Part shown: one piece after another, positions 17,711 to 32,700 of the stretch
Numbering within the stretch: position 1 is the stretch's first letter
How the letters are laid out: every line of letters begins with the position of its first letter
IMG/VR virus record: IMGVR_UViG_3300009184_000041
Location: 1 to 64,000 of that record
Direction: 5' to 3' (one strand)
Source: a virus
DNA: 64,000 nucleotides
Made by a program: the position numbers and the translations under genes
Notes under the pieces: model-generated
Database searches by the model: none
The model's input: only the letters and a program-made list of their open reading frames with translations
What the model was told of the DNA's origin: nothing

Positions 17711-20700
17711 TGGCACGAACCAGATCAGTTGATTTTTTACCAGAGATTTTTAGAACTCCAGTTAACAAGCAGTTTTTGGCTGCCACACTGGATCAAATGG
17801 TTCAAGAACCCAAGTTTAAAAAGACACAGGGTTTTATTGGACGCACTGTGGGTCCAGGGGTCAACCCCAATGACAAGTATGTGGTTGAACCCAGCGAAGT
17901 ACGTCAAGAGTATCAGTTAGAACCTGGTGTTGTGAGTTTGGTACCAGACACAAAAACAATTAAAAATGTCATTACCTATCCAGGCATGAATGATGCCATT
18001 GGATTTCAAGGTGGCAATGAGAATCGTGCTGACCAGCTGTACAACAGTGAATACTATACCTGGGACCCATTTGTTGACTATGACAGTTTCATCAACTTTA
18101 GCCAATACTTTTGGTTGCCCAGCGGTCCAGAAACTGTGGATGTTGCTGCACTTGGTGTGCCCACCAATGACAATTTTGTAGTCAATAGAGAAAATGGCGT
18201 TTACACTTTTTCAGGATTGGCCGGCGATAACCCCATTATAGATCTAGTGCGTGGCGGCAGTTACACATTCCAGGTGGCACAAAACGCCAAAGAAACTGTG
18301 AACTACCGTGTGACCAACAATGGCATCACGTCTTATCAAATTGATTTTCAACCCAACCCAACACTGACCCTGACTCGTGGCAATACCTATGTGTTTAACA
18401 TCACACTCAATGGTGTTTATCCATTCTGGATCAAAACTGCCCTGAGTCTTGGCACCGCTGATGCCTACAACTCTGGCGTATTACGCAATGGTAGCAGTTT
18501 TGGTCTTGTGACATTTACAGTGCCACAAGATGCTCCTGACACACTGTATTACGTTAGTGAAAATCAAACCAACTTGCGCGGTACTATCAACGTTGTTGAT
18601 GGTACTCCAGGAACTGGCCCTGGATTTTGGATTCAGACATCTCCGGGTGTGGCAGGTGTTGTACCAACCACTCCTAATATCAGCAACCGAGATGTGTATG
18701 GCGTTGCCAACAATGGCGAAGATCTTGGTGTTGTGTCTTTTAACGTACCACAAAAAACAGCGCAACAATTCTACTATGATCTTCCTGATGTGGGGCCAAT
18801 TGATTTGTTGACAGAATTAAAATTTGACCAAATCAACAATCAACCTTTGGAGCAGTTTATCGCCACATATGGCGGTATTGATGGCACCACATATCTTGAC
18901 ACTCGCACTTTAGTTTTTACAAATCCCATTGCCGACGACACCGATGGCGGTTGGTTAATAACTTCATTCTATGACCCATTGCCTAGATTAGATTCACAAA
19001 ATGGTCAAGTGGGCAGTTATGACACAGTAAACTATGACCAAACTGACGTTGTACCTATTGCAGACCGATATCAAGTGTGGCAAATCAGTATTGTAAATCG
19101 CAACGGCGTTGATTACATCAGCTTGTCTAAAATTGCTGATGTTGGACTCAATCAAAAGTTCACCATCAGTTACGGCAATACCTATAGCAATACCAGCTGG
19201 TATAAAAACTCCACAGGATATTTTCAACGCATACCTCTGTTGACAGCAGTATTCAACGAACTGTATTATCAAGACGGGACAGACCCTGCAATATTTGGTC
19301 GAATCAGATTGTTGGATCAAACAGAAACCAGCACACTTTTTATTGATCAAATTGTTGGCCAAAAGAACTATACCAGTCCCAATGGGGTGACATTTACCAA
19401 TGGACTCAAAGTACGTTTCACTGGTGATGTGTTGCCAGTGAATTACGGGTCAGGCACAACTACATTTACTTGTACTGCTACACAAGCAGGCAGTAACTAT
19501 ATCACATGCAGTTCAACCGCAGGGTTGTACGAAGGTGAGGAGATTGTATTTTCAGGTACCACTGCTGGCGGTATTGTGGCAGGTGTAACATATTATATTA
19601 AAACCATATCAGCCAATGGTATACAGTTTTCAATAGCCACAGTGGCTGATGGGGCAACTTTTGAATTGAGCACTGCCACAGTGGTAGGATTTACTGCTGT
19701 GGCATTTGCCAACAATGAATTTTATGTGGCAGGAGTGGGCACAGCAATTGAATTGCTGCCAGTGCGGAACTTTATCACTCCTGAAACTTATGTGGTTGAT
19801 GCTAAAGATAGCACCATTGCATCTGAACCTGGTGAAGTGGATTACCTTACTATTGATCGTGCCAGCAAAGATCTAAACGCTTGGACTCGTAGCAATCGCT
19901 GGTTCCATGTGGATGTTATTCAAGCCAGTGCTGCTTACAACAACACCGTGACCACACTGGACAACAACTATCGTGCCAAACGACCCATCATTAACTTTAG
20001 ACCAAACATTAGATTATACAACTTTGGTACTCAAGGCAAGGACCCAGTTGATATCATTGACTTCTCAGCAACTGATGCATTCAGCAACATTGAAGGCAGT
20101 ACAGGATACAGTGTAGATGGATACACATTTGTTGATGGCACACGAGTAATTTTTGCTGCTGACGCAGATCCTGATGTACGCAATAAGATTTATGTGGTGC
20201 AGTTTATCACACCAGACAGTGTGGCACCATTGATTGCACAACCTATTATTAATCTTGTAGTGGCCAGTGACGGAGTAGTGTTGGTTGATCAGACCACAGT
20301 TTGCCTCAACGGTACCACGCAAAAAGGTTTGTCATTTTGGTACGATGGTGTTGAATGGACCGAAGCACAACAAAAAACTGGTGTACAACAAGCACCATTG
20401 TTTGATGTGTATGACTTGTCTGGCATCAGTTTTGGCAACCGAGCCAAGTATCCATCCAGCACATTTACGGGCAGCAAGTTGTTTAGTTACGCCGTGGGCG
20501 ACACAGGCATACTTGATCCTATTTTACAATTCCCACTACAATATTTGAACATCAACAACGTTGGTGATATTGTGTTTGAAAACAATCTCTACAAAGATAC
20601 ATTCTTGTATGTAGAAGACAATGTTTCTATTACATCAGACATCAGTTCAGGTGTGGCCAGAGAATATGTAGACCGTACAGTGTTTGACAAACTCATTGGT

Positions 20701-23700
20701 TGGCAAACTGCTGCTGCAACCAGCCAACAATACCAACAATTTAAATTTACCTATACTGGTCAATCATTAAAGTTAGATGTAGCAGTAGGAACCACTACAG
20801 TATTGCCTCCAATTAAAATTTATGTAAGCTCAGAATTTATTCAACCCAGCAAATACAGTTATATTGTAAGCACTGACAGCACTAGTATTACTTTAACTGA
20901 TACATATTTGCCCACAGATGTTATTGAAGTATTGGTATTGAGTGATCAAACCAGTGCTACTGCGTTTTATCAAGTACCGATCAATTTACAAAACAATCCG
21001 CTGAACAACAACAGTCCTAGTTTTACACTGGGTACTATTCGTACTCAATATGAAACCATCTGCGAAAACTTATCTAGCAAATTAGTGGGCCCAATCAATG
21101 GTGCCAACAACACCAGAGACCTGAGCAATATTGTGCCTTACGGCGCTACTATACTGCAACAAAGCGCACCTATGACCCTGGCCGGATATTTCTTGCGCAG
21201 CGAAGCATACAATATTTTTTCAAGTTTGCAGTTCAACAGCCAAGAATATTTGAAATTCAAAGGTCAACTACTGAACGCCGCCACTCAACAAGTGGTACAG
21301 AATCAAACTGCCGGTGAAGTACTCGATACTGCCTTGGCAGATATCACATTGGGACGAGTAGAATCACAGCCATTCTACTGGAGCGACATGATTCCCGCAG
21401 GGTCTGTATATCAACAAACTTCATACACTGTGTCAAATACCACATCAACAGTATTTGATACCATACAAGTTTACAACTACACTTCGGCCAACTACTTTGG
21501 TATGAATGTTTATTTGAATGGTGTTATTCTTTTGCGCGATAGAGATTACATAGTGGCCACTGACGGTCCTCGCATCACAGTGCTGGTAGATCTTGTGCTG
21601 GGCGACCAACTGCTATTGAAAGAATACAATGCAACTTATGGTAGTTTTGTTCCAAACACTCCTTCTAAACTGGGCTTGTATCCTGCTTACCGCCCAGAGA
21701 TTGAGGTACAAAAAACCAGCAATGGAACTCAAACTGTTATCATTGGTCACGACGGTAGTGTAACAAAAACGTTTGGCGATATTCGCGACAGTGTGCTGCT
21801 AGAGTTTGAAACACGCATTTTCAACAATCTCAAACTGGACGGCAATCCTGTGCCACTGTCAGTCACTGATGTGTTGCCAGGGCAATTTAGAACCACCGGT
21901 TACAGCATCAATGATATCAACAACATATTGGCAACAGACTTTTTGAGTTACGTGGCCTGGAACAAACTAGATTATCGAACACAAAACTATTCTGTTGCCA
22001 ATGAGTTTTCTTGGAACTACAGCAGCAGCCAAAGCAAATTAGACAATGCCACATTACCAGGTGCCTGGCGTGGTATCTATCGCTACTACTACGACACCCA
22101 ACAACCTGAACTAACTCCTTGGGAAATGTTGGGATTCACAATTCGTCCTGACTGGTGGATTGACAACTACGGCCCTGGACCTTACACACAAGATAACTTG
22201 GTGCTATGGGATGATTTAGAAGCTGGTTATGTAGCAGATCCAGTGGCACCTTACTACTTGCCCAAATATGCTCGCCCAGGATTGACCACGGTGATACCCA
22301 CAGGTACAGAAGGCGAGCTGATCAGTCCTTTTGACAGTGTGGTAGGAAACTACAACGAAAATACTTTCCGTAAGAGTTGGGCTGTGGGCGATGGTGGTCC
22401 TGTAGAAGCATCATGGTGGAATTCAAGTGCATATCCATTTGCTGTCATGCGACTGTTGGCATTGACTCGTCCTGCTAAATTCTTTGCACTTTTTGCTGAT
22501 CGTGATTTGTACAAGTTTGATACTGATTTAAATCAATATCTCTACAACAATCGTTATCGTCTCAATGCCAAAGACCTTGTGATCTATGGCAACGGCATCA
22601 GCAAAGCCAGTTACATCGATTGGATTGTAGATTACAACCGCCAAAGTGGTTTAGATAGCACCGCTGACCTCACGGCTGATCTTGGAGCATTGGACGTTAG
22701 ATTGTGCTATAGAATGGCCAGCTTTTCAGACAAACAATATATCAAAATATACACTGAAAAATCCAGTCCTAACTCAACCAACACAACTTTTTTGATTCCC
22801 GATGAAAGTTATGATTTGTTGTTGTACAAGAATCAACCATTTGACCGTGCCAGTTATTCGTCAGTTGTGGTACAAAAAGTTGCAGGCGGATATGCAGTGT
22901 TTGGTTACAGCACCACGCAACCGTATTTTAATGTGATACAAAGTCAATACACTGGACAACTACAGACTTACAGTGCTGGAGGTGCAACAGTTCGTGTGCC
23001 CACCTTCTACACCAATACAATAACACAGATACCTTACGGTTATATTTTTGCAGACGAAACGTCAGTGTCAGATTTCTTGTTGAGTTATGGCAAATATTTA
23101 GAACGCCAAGGTTTGACTTTTGAAGATGTTGTCAATGGTTATATTTTGACCTGGGGGCAAATGGTCAATGAATTCCTATACTGGAGTCAACAAGGATGGG
23201 ACGAACAGGCACTGATCAATCTCAATCCATTGGCGTTTAAACTCAGCATTTCTCGTGATCAGGCCGTGGTCGACAGCATTCAAGCACAAACTGCTGATAA
23301 CATATTGTTGGACCAAAACAAAAAAGAACTGCCAACTCGCAATTTGATTATTACTCGAATTGACAATACCTTTACTTGCGAACCTGCCACAGATCAAACA
23401 TTGAGCTATATTGATTTGAAATACACTTCCTATGAGCACATGATTGTGTTAAACAATGCCAGTGTTTTTGGTGATTTGATTTATCAACCTACCACTGGTG
23501 CTCGTCAAAGTCGTTTGAATCTAGTTGCTGTAACTTCAACCGAATGGAATGGCAATGTGGATGCACAAGGCTTTATTCTCAATCAAAACAATATCGAAGA
23601 GTGGAATTCATATTCCACATATACCAAAGGGCAGATTGTCAAATACAAAGGGGCATATTGGTCAGCGGCCAGTATTATACAGCCTACCATGGTATTCAAC

Positions 23701-26700
23701 GCCAACGACTGGTTGGTCAGCGACTACACACAGATTGAACTGGGTCTGCTGCCTAACTTGGCCAACAAAGCAAACCAACTGCAAAACAGTTACAACATCA
23801 ACACAGCCAATCTTGAATCAGACAACGACTTGTTGAGTTATGGATTGATTGGGTTCCGCCCTCGACAATATATGACATCTCTGAACCTTGACGATGTCAG
23901 CCAGTTAAACGTATACAGACAATTCCTTGGCAGCAAAGGTACCATACTCAGCGCCGAGTTGTTTGCACAGGCCAACCTTGGCAAAGAATCTGCTGATTAC
24001 AGTATCTATGAGAACTGGGCTGTACAACGTGCAGTGTACGGAGCCAATGCCAACCGCAGTTTCTTTCAGTTGCGATTGAATCGTGCATTGTTGGATTCCA
24101 ATCCCAGTTTGGTACAGATTATCAATCCGCAAGAAACCAGCCAAGCAGATCAAACAATTTTAGTGTCAGACATCTGGAGAGAAAGTTATAACATTACTTC
24201 CCCAGATATACTGCCCACTACTACCACACTGCCTACAGACACTGCATTACCAAGTGCAGGCTATGTAAATCTTGACGATGTTGATATCACAGTGTTTGAC
24301 ATTGACAATTCAGACAGTCTGGCCGCTAACATTGACAGCATCGGAGTTGGCACCAATATTTGGGTTGCCAAAACCAATGCATACGATTGGGCAATTTATA
24401 GATCACAAGCAGTACCTGGAGTTATTGCACACGTTTGTGACAATTTAGACGGCACCAGTTTGGTTATTTTTACAAAACAACATGGACTTGCTGTAGATAA
24501 TAAATTAATCATACGTTTCTTTGATGCTGAAGTCAATGGTGTTTACACTGTTCTCAGCGTGGTAGATCTCAACACAGTTACTATTGCATTTAGTTTTGTG
24601 GGTGATCGTACCGTGGTCAACGGCACAGGTCTTGGATTTACACTGGAAACGCAGCGTGTGGCACAGGCCAGCGATGTTTTGAATCTACCATATGCCAACA
24701 CCATTGCCCCGGGTGCCAAAGTTTGGGTGGACGATAATGGCGCGGGCTTATGGACTGTGTTACAAAAACAAGAAGTGTTTACTGAACTGCTGGGGTTAAG
24801 CCCATCAGAAGTAGACGAAGGCGAACAATACGGTAGCGCAGTAGCACAAGCACAAAATCGCTTTGCTGCCTTGGTAGGCAGTCCACGATATCGTTTCCCT
24901 GTGGGTGCAACAAAATGGAACATTGCCAACGAATACGTAGAAGATGCCATTGTGTATGTGCCAGATCCTTATCAAACTGAATTTTACATTGCCAATGTTG
25001 GCGGAACACCTGCACCTGTACCACAAGGCATCAGCATTTACAATACCGCATACTGGACTCCTTACTCATTGAATACATTGCCCAAACGTGGTGGTATGTA
25101 CGTGTATGTCAAGAGTGACAGCAATGTATACGCACCAATCAGTCCACTGGCACCTCTGGATTCTGTACTGAGTCTAGCCGTCACAGACAAGAGTGGCGGA
25201 TTGTATGATGGCGAATCGGCTGCTCGTGGTTATGGTACCAGTGTGGACTTTGGCAATCAATCCTGGGCAGCAGCCGGTGCACCCGGCAGTTTGGGTGCCA
25301 ATGGTATGCCCAACAATGGATATGCTGTGGTCATCTACAAAGACCCACAACTGTCCGCACCGGGTAATATCCCTTACGGACAGTGGCAACTACTTACATC
25401 TCCAAACTCAATCACTGCGCCTGAAGAATTTGGTCAAAATGTTGCTGTGAGCTTGGACGAACGCTGGCTGTATGTTGGTGCGCCAGGCGCCAATGCAGTG
25501 TATGCATATGGTCGAGTTGACTGGGAACGTCAACGTTTGCAAACTCTAGGCGATGGCGCAACCACAAGTTATTTCATTGGCGATACAATCAAAATTGATG
25601 CCAACACACAACTGACTGTGAGTGTTGCTGGTGATGAACAAGTGCTGGGCACCAATTACACAGTGGTCAACTCATTCACTGCGGTGGTGTTTGCCACAGC
25701 GCCTGCTGCGGGCGACGCAATCGAAATCATTAGAACCAGCCGTAAACTGCTGGACTATCAAGTGTATTATGGAGTGGCAGGCACTGGCGGGTCAGGATCA
25801 AATGCAACTTTTGTTGTGACTCGTGTCAGAGGAACAGTCACAGTCAGCATTGAAAACGGCGGTACAGCTTACACCACAGGCAATACCATAACAATTCCAG
25901 CAGCAAGTTTTGGTGGCGGCTCAAGTCCGGCTAACAATATAACTTTTACCATCACAGCAAACAGCGGAGTTATTGTTGCAATCAATGGAACACCAAGCTA
26001 CACTCCGCCTCCATTGACAGTGTCATTCTCGTTGAATGAATACTTCTACACTGTGGACAACTTGTACAGTTTTTCAGTGTTAGTTGATGATGTGTTACAA
26101 CGTCCTGAAATTGACTACATCTTCAGTGGCGACAGCACCTTGGGCAATGACCTAACATTCTTGAATTCTCCAGCAGCTGGTTCTACCATACTGGTACGTG
26201 CCGAAGGGTACTTTCAGTATGCAGGCACAATCTCCAATGCTGGCAGTGTAGCAGGCGATGACTTTGGTTACTCAGTCAGCACCAGCACAGACGGTCGACA
26301 AGTGCTGATCGGAGCACCCAACAACACAGTCAATGGTGATGTTGAAGCCGGCACTGTGTATGTGTATGACCGAGATGTTCAACGTTTTATCTACGGCACT
26401 GATGCATCAAGTGTGACATTCACTGTGTTAGGCTCAGTGTCTGCACCAGTCAGTGTGTTGGTCAACAACACATTCCTGGTCAACGAGCAAGCAGCCGCTC
26501 CCAATCAAACCAACACTTTTGCGGTAAGTGGTAATACCATTACTATTCTAGCTGATCTGCAAGTGGGCGATATCATTGAAATTGAAACCAATAGATTCAG
26601 TCTGGTTCAAGAAATAGCTCAAGACACTGTGGCAGAGTTTAGTAACTATGGCTATGACACTGACCTGTGCAGTTACAATTGCAGTCTGTACGTAGGTGCA

Positions 26701-29700
26701 CCCAACAGCAGTGTACAACAATTCAAAGCTGGTGCAGTTGAACGTAGTGTCAATCAAAGTCGCGCATTTGGTATCACTACCAACACAGTGGCCAATGCAG
26801 TGCTGACCAGTGGAAACACACTACGAGTCAACAATCAAGATGTTGCGGTACCTGGTTCTTGGAATAATTCAACTGTGTATGCTACAAACACTGTGGTGTA
26901 TAACACTGACAACAGTGTAACTACCATTTACTTGAGTCTGCAATCAGTACCAGCAGGCACAGCACTGACCAATACTTCATATTGGAAAACAATTACCACC
27001 ACCACAATCACTGCCAGCGCACAAGTGCGCAGTTTAGCCGCACAAATCAATGCGGAGGTGCCCAATGTACAAGCCACAGTTGATGCCACAGGGTACTTGA
27101 CCATTGCTGTTAAAAATTCAGCTGCTGCACCTGTGGGCAACAAATTAAATGTAGCTCCGGGTTCTGTTGGCACTGCATTTGCTGATCTTGTTTTTGAAAC
27201 ATTTGTGTTTACACAAACTATTGTGAGTCCATATCCTGTGGACTTTGCTGGATTTGGAACCAGTGTCAGCATTGATGACAGTGCTGTGAATTTGGTAGTT
27301 GGATCACCGCGTGGCACACTGTATTTGATCACGGTGTGGGACTTGAATACCACGGTGTGGGATGAAGGTGCTACAGATTTCTTTGATCAAGTGCTTCAAA
27401 GTGGAGCAGTTTACACCTATGACTTGTTGTCAAGTTCCAGCTCATCAGTGGCCAATCCTGACAAGTTTGTGTTTGGCCAACAAATTGATAATCCAGACAT
27501 ACAATCATATGATCAATACGGTGCTGCTGTTGACTACACCGACGGGGTGTTGTTTACCGGTGCACCAGGCAACGAATTAGAAGACAGTACAATGTTGGCC
27601 AACTATGGCCGCGTGTTTGTCAGCAGCAATGACGCTCGCACCCCTGCGTGGACAGTATTGAGAGAAGAACGCCCAGTGGTGGATATTAGACTGTTGAATT
27701 CTGTGTATTCTTATGATAGAATCACATCAGCCACCACACAGTACTATGACTTCTTTGACCCATTACAAGGAAAAATTCTTGGCGCAGCCCGTCAGAATTT
27801 AGACTATATTGGAGCAGTGGATCCTGCCAGTTACAATGTGGGACCAGTTGGTATTCGTGGCACCACCTGGGGCCAAGACCGCGTGGGCGAAACTTGGTGG
27901 GATACCAGCACAGTGAGATTCATTGATCCCAACCAAGATGACATTGTGTATGCCAGCCGCCGTTGGGGACAAACATTCCCAGGCAGCAGTGTAGATGTTT
28001 ATCAATGGATTGTTAGTCCAAACACTCCTTCAAACTACGTTGGTGAAGGCATACCATTGAACACCGTCAGTTACGTTGTAAACACAGTGCTGAGTAAAAA
28101 TGGAGTGTTTACCACAGAATATTATTTCTGGGTCCGCGGCATTACCACAACTGCCACACAAAAAGGCAAAACATTGCCAGTGAGCACTGTGGCTAATTAT
28201 ATTGAGAACCCCAGAGGATCAGGCATTGCCTATTTGGCACCCATCAATTCCAGTACCATTGCACTGTATAATGCTGGTGATTTTATTGAAGCCGAAGATA
28301 CAATTATTAGCATTGAATTTGACAAAGAACTTACCAACGATAACGTTCATGTTGAATACGAGTTAATTGCACAAGACCGTGAAGACTCATTTATTAGCAG
28401 TAACTTGTATCGCAAAATGCAAGACAGTTTCTGCGGGGTAGACACACAAGGTAACCTAGTGCCAGACATTAATCTTGGTGTGGCAGAACGATATGGTGTA
28501 CAATTCCGCCCACGTCAAAGCATGTTTGTGGATAGATTTGCCGCACTAAAAAATTATCTAACTCGTGTTAATTCAGTGTTGTCTTTGTATGCAATTTCTG
28601 AAAGTCGTCAATTTAATTTGCTAAACAGCAGTGAGCCTGAACCCAGTGCAGGATCTGGCGAATGGAACAAGCGTGTGGCCAACTTGGAAATTTTAGGCTT
28701 CCAAAATATTAACATTGTGCCGTTGGGTTACAAATATCTAGTGGTCAGCGATTCAAGCAACCGAGGATTGTGGACAATTTATCAAGTTGAACAACGAGTT
28801 ACTATTGCCGGCACAGTAAGAGTATTGCAATTGACTCGTGTGCAAAATTATGACACAGCTCAGTACTGGAGTTATATTAACTGGTATCTACCAGGGTATA
28901 ACAGCAGCAGCAAAATTATTGCTGAAGTTTCTTCAGTGTCAGCATTAAACACCCTGGATGTTACTGTAGGCAGCAGTGTCAAAGTCACTGCCAATAGCCA
29001 AGGTAAGTTTGAGATCTATCTTCGTACTGACACTGGATTTGACCGCGTGGGATTACAAGATGGCACAATTGAATTTTCTGCAGAATTATGGGATTATGCT
29101 ATCGGACGATTTGGGTTTGACGTTGAAGTATTTGATGCACAGTACTATGATCAAGAGCCAGTGATTGAAACTCGTAAGATTATCCAGGCCATCAATGAAG
29201 AACTGTTCATTGATGATCTACAGATTGAACGAAACCGTAGTTTAACGTCAATGTTCAACTTTGTGCTCAGTGAATTTGCTGCACCTGAGTGGTTGATTAA
29301 AACGTCATTGATTGATGTTGAACACAGAATTCGTAGTTTGACTCCTTTCCAAAACTACAGCCGTGACAACCAAGAGTTTGTGTTGGACTACATTCAAGAA
29401 GTCAAACCTTACCATGTGCAAATTCGTGAGTTTAACTTGCGATACAACGGTTTTGATCAATGGTTTGGAGATATGACTGACTTTGATGTGCCAGCATACT
29501 ACAATACCAGTTTGCAAGTTCCGCAGTTCACCAGCCCAATATTGTTGCCATATGATCACGGTACGGCATTCAACTCTGAGACCAATGTTCTCAGCGACTT
29601 GCCATCTAATTCCACAGTGTGGAGTTCATGGCCATACAGTCAATGGTTTGGAAATTATTTGTTGAGATTGGATTCTGTTGATCTGATTGAAACAGGGTCT

Positions 29701-32700
29701 GGCTATACTGAACCACCTGAGATTGAAATTATAGCCAACCCCAATGATCCTGCTCCATCAGTTGCTGCAGAGGCAGTTGCAGTGTTAAATGGTCAAGGAC
29801 AAGTTGTTGGCGTAAATGTTACTGTCAATGGATCAGGATATAGATCAACTCCCACAATCACATTTGTTGGTGGGAACGGCACAGGTGCTGTGGCCTACCC
29901 AAGAATGACCAATGATGTTGTTCGACAGTTCCGTACAGTAATCAAGTATGATAGATTCCAATATCAAACCACAATCCAGACCTGGAGCAGTGAAGGTACT
30001 TACGAAAACGGAACTTTGGTTCGCTATGACAATCGTGTATGGTCCGCACTCAATGCTGACGGAAGTTCAGCAGTGGTGGGCCCAACGTTTGATTTAGAAA
30101 ACTGGCAATTGGTCAATGCAGCCACCTACACCTATCCTGGCAGCACACAAGCAACTGGTTTAACCGGCGTAGACCGTACCATGGGCCTGTATGTGCCTGG
30201 CGCCAATGAGTACGGACTAGAACTACCGCTGTTGGTAGATGGTGTTGACTATCCTGGTGTGCAAGTTTGGGGCGATTACTTCACAGGCACACAAACACTG
30301 GATGCCAACTATCAAAGCGAGTTTGCTGACATATATCTTGGAGAGCGTTTCTCAGATATCAATGTTGATGGTGGTGAGTTTATCGGGCCTTACGAAGGTC
30401 ATGCGCCAGAAGAATTGGTCAATGGATCAGAGTATGATACAATGGATATGCGTATATACACTCGGCCAGGTTCTGACTGGCAGAACGACGGCCACGGATT
30501 CCAAATTGGCACAATTCGTTACACTTTTGAACCAGGCATTACATTTGATTACAGTTGGGCAGGAGTTGTTGACCATCCATTCAATTTGATCGTGTCTAAC
30601 TTGACCACGGGCCGTGTGCTTGTTCCAGAAATTGATTATAGTATAAATTGGGTCAATCAATCAGTAACAGTGATTAATAATGTCGATGCTTTTGATATTA
30701 TCAGCATTGATGTGTATGAAATTGGTGGCGGTAGCCAACTGTTTAGAGAAAACTACTCTGGTGCCGAAGTCATAGCAGACAACAACGTTATAATTTTACC
30801 AGTAAGATATGCCGAAATAGTTGAGGCATACGTGTTCATCAACGGCCAACAAGTGGCATTGCCAGAGTTGCAACCATATACCACTAGTCAAGTTTGGAAT
30901 CAAAACAACACATATCAATCCATTGATATTGTGTTCAACAACAATGAAATCACAGTGACCAGCAGCACAGCAGTATACAATGTGTTGACCTGTAACAACA
31001 CCAGTGCATTAACAGTGGGACAACCTATTGTATTTTCTGGCACAGTGTTTGGGGGAATAGTGTCTGGACAAAAATACTATGTGCAAAGCATAGTCAATAG
31101 CACACAGTTTTATATTACTACCATTGCAGGTAGTGATACTCCATTGACCCTGACCACAAATTCAGGCACAATGACTGGTACTCCTGAAGGCAGTTACTAC
31201 AGAGCCATTCAAACCGTTCCTGCTGGCATTGTATTAACCAACACTAACTATTGGTTACCTTTTGTACCATCCGTTCAGACCAAATTGACAATCACCGCAA
31301 CGGTCAGTGCCACTGATGGTATAGCAATTGTGGTGCTCGGCAATGCTACAAGTGTTGCAGTGTCGGACACTCTGGCACAAGGCAATGCTATTGTATTGTT
31401 GGGATCTACTGCTTTGTTGAGTGTGGGACAAACTGTAACATTTTCGGGATACAGCCTAGGCGGTGTGTTGACCGAGACTAATTACAAAATCTTAACCATT
31501 GTTGATGACTCAATGAGTGCCATTACCATAACAGAAGATGGCACCACAGAAGTTGCATTGATTGACGATCAAGCCAGTTGGATAGGAGAACTGTCTGCAA
31601 AATTTGTTCCAGTAAATTATCAAAGTTGGAGCACGCCGGTGATTGAAACATTTGTTGTCAATCAAGAAGTGATTGACAACAGTGCAATCACATTGTCTCA
31701 AACTCCAATTGCTACCAATCCTGCCAATATGATTGTGATGATCAATGGAAATAGAATATTAGGTCCAAGTGGCATAGAATGGATTGGTGACGGTACTACT
31801 TCTAGCTTTGGGTTGCCACAGCGTTTTGGTAGTAGTTTTTCGCAGGCTTCAATCGATGCAACCAACGATATTCAGGTATGGGTTGATGGTATACTACAAA
31901 AACAATCATTTGGTGCAGAGATTGGCACTTACAGTGTCACAAACTACGATGGCAGCAATACCCCAGGTCGTCAGGTAATATTTGACACTGTGCCTGCCAG
32001 TGGTGCAGTAATCCTAATTTCTGTAAGCACGTTGGCACAGTGCGAGTTTGCTTATGATCCCTCAGCACCTGCGTTTACTTCATTGTTGCAAATCTCATCT
32101 ACTTTAAACTTGGATGATGTTATTGAAGTTGTTACTTGGAATGATACCAGCCAACAAAATGCATTGACACTGACATTTGCTGGCCCAGTACAAACAGGTA
32201 TAACAATTTATCAAGCATACGACGAAACTGATTACGACAGTCCAACGCTGAATGATCCAACACAACCATTGCCTGGCGAGTTTGCTTTTGAAGTAGGAAC
32301 ATCGAGCCCAACTAACGATTTTGATTTGTTACGCAACAACATTGATGCTAGTAGATTATGGGTAACGCTGGATGGCGCAAGACTGTTTGAAGGCAGCGAT
32401 TATACCATTCAAGGACAATATCTAATACTGGCCCAGGGAGCCATTGATACTAATCAAATATTGATTGTGACTGAATTCACTAATTCAGTAGTGCCCGAAT
32501 CGTTGGCGTTCCGCATATTCCAAGACATGCGTGGTGTGCAAGCCACTTACCGAATGACTGCAAGCACTACCACAGTGTTGACACAATCACTTAGTGCAAC
32601 AGCTGATATAATTTATGTAGAAAATGCAACAAGGCTTACCGAACCTGATTTACCTGCTGGAGTATTTGGAATTATAACAATTGATGGTGAGCGTATCATG

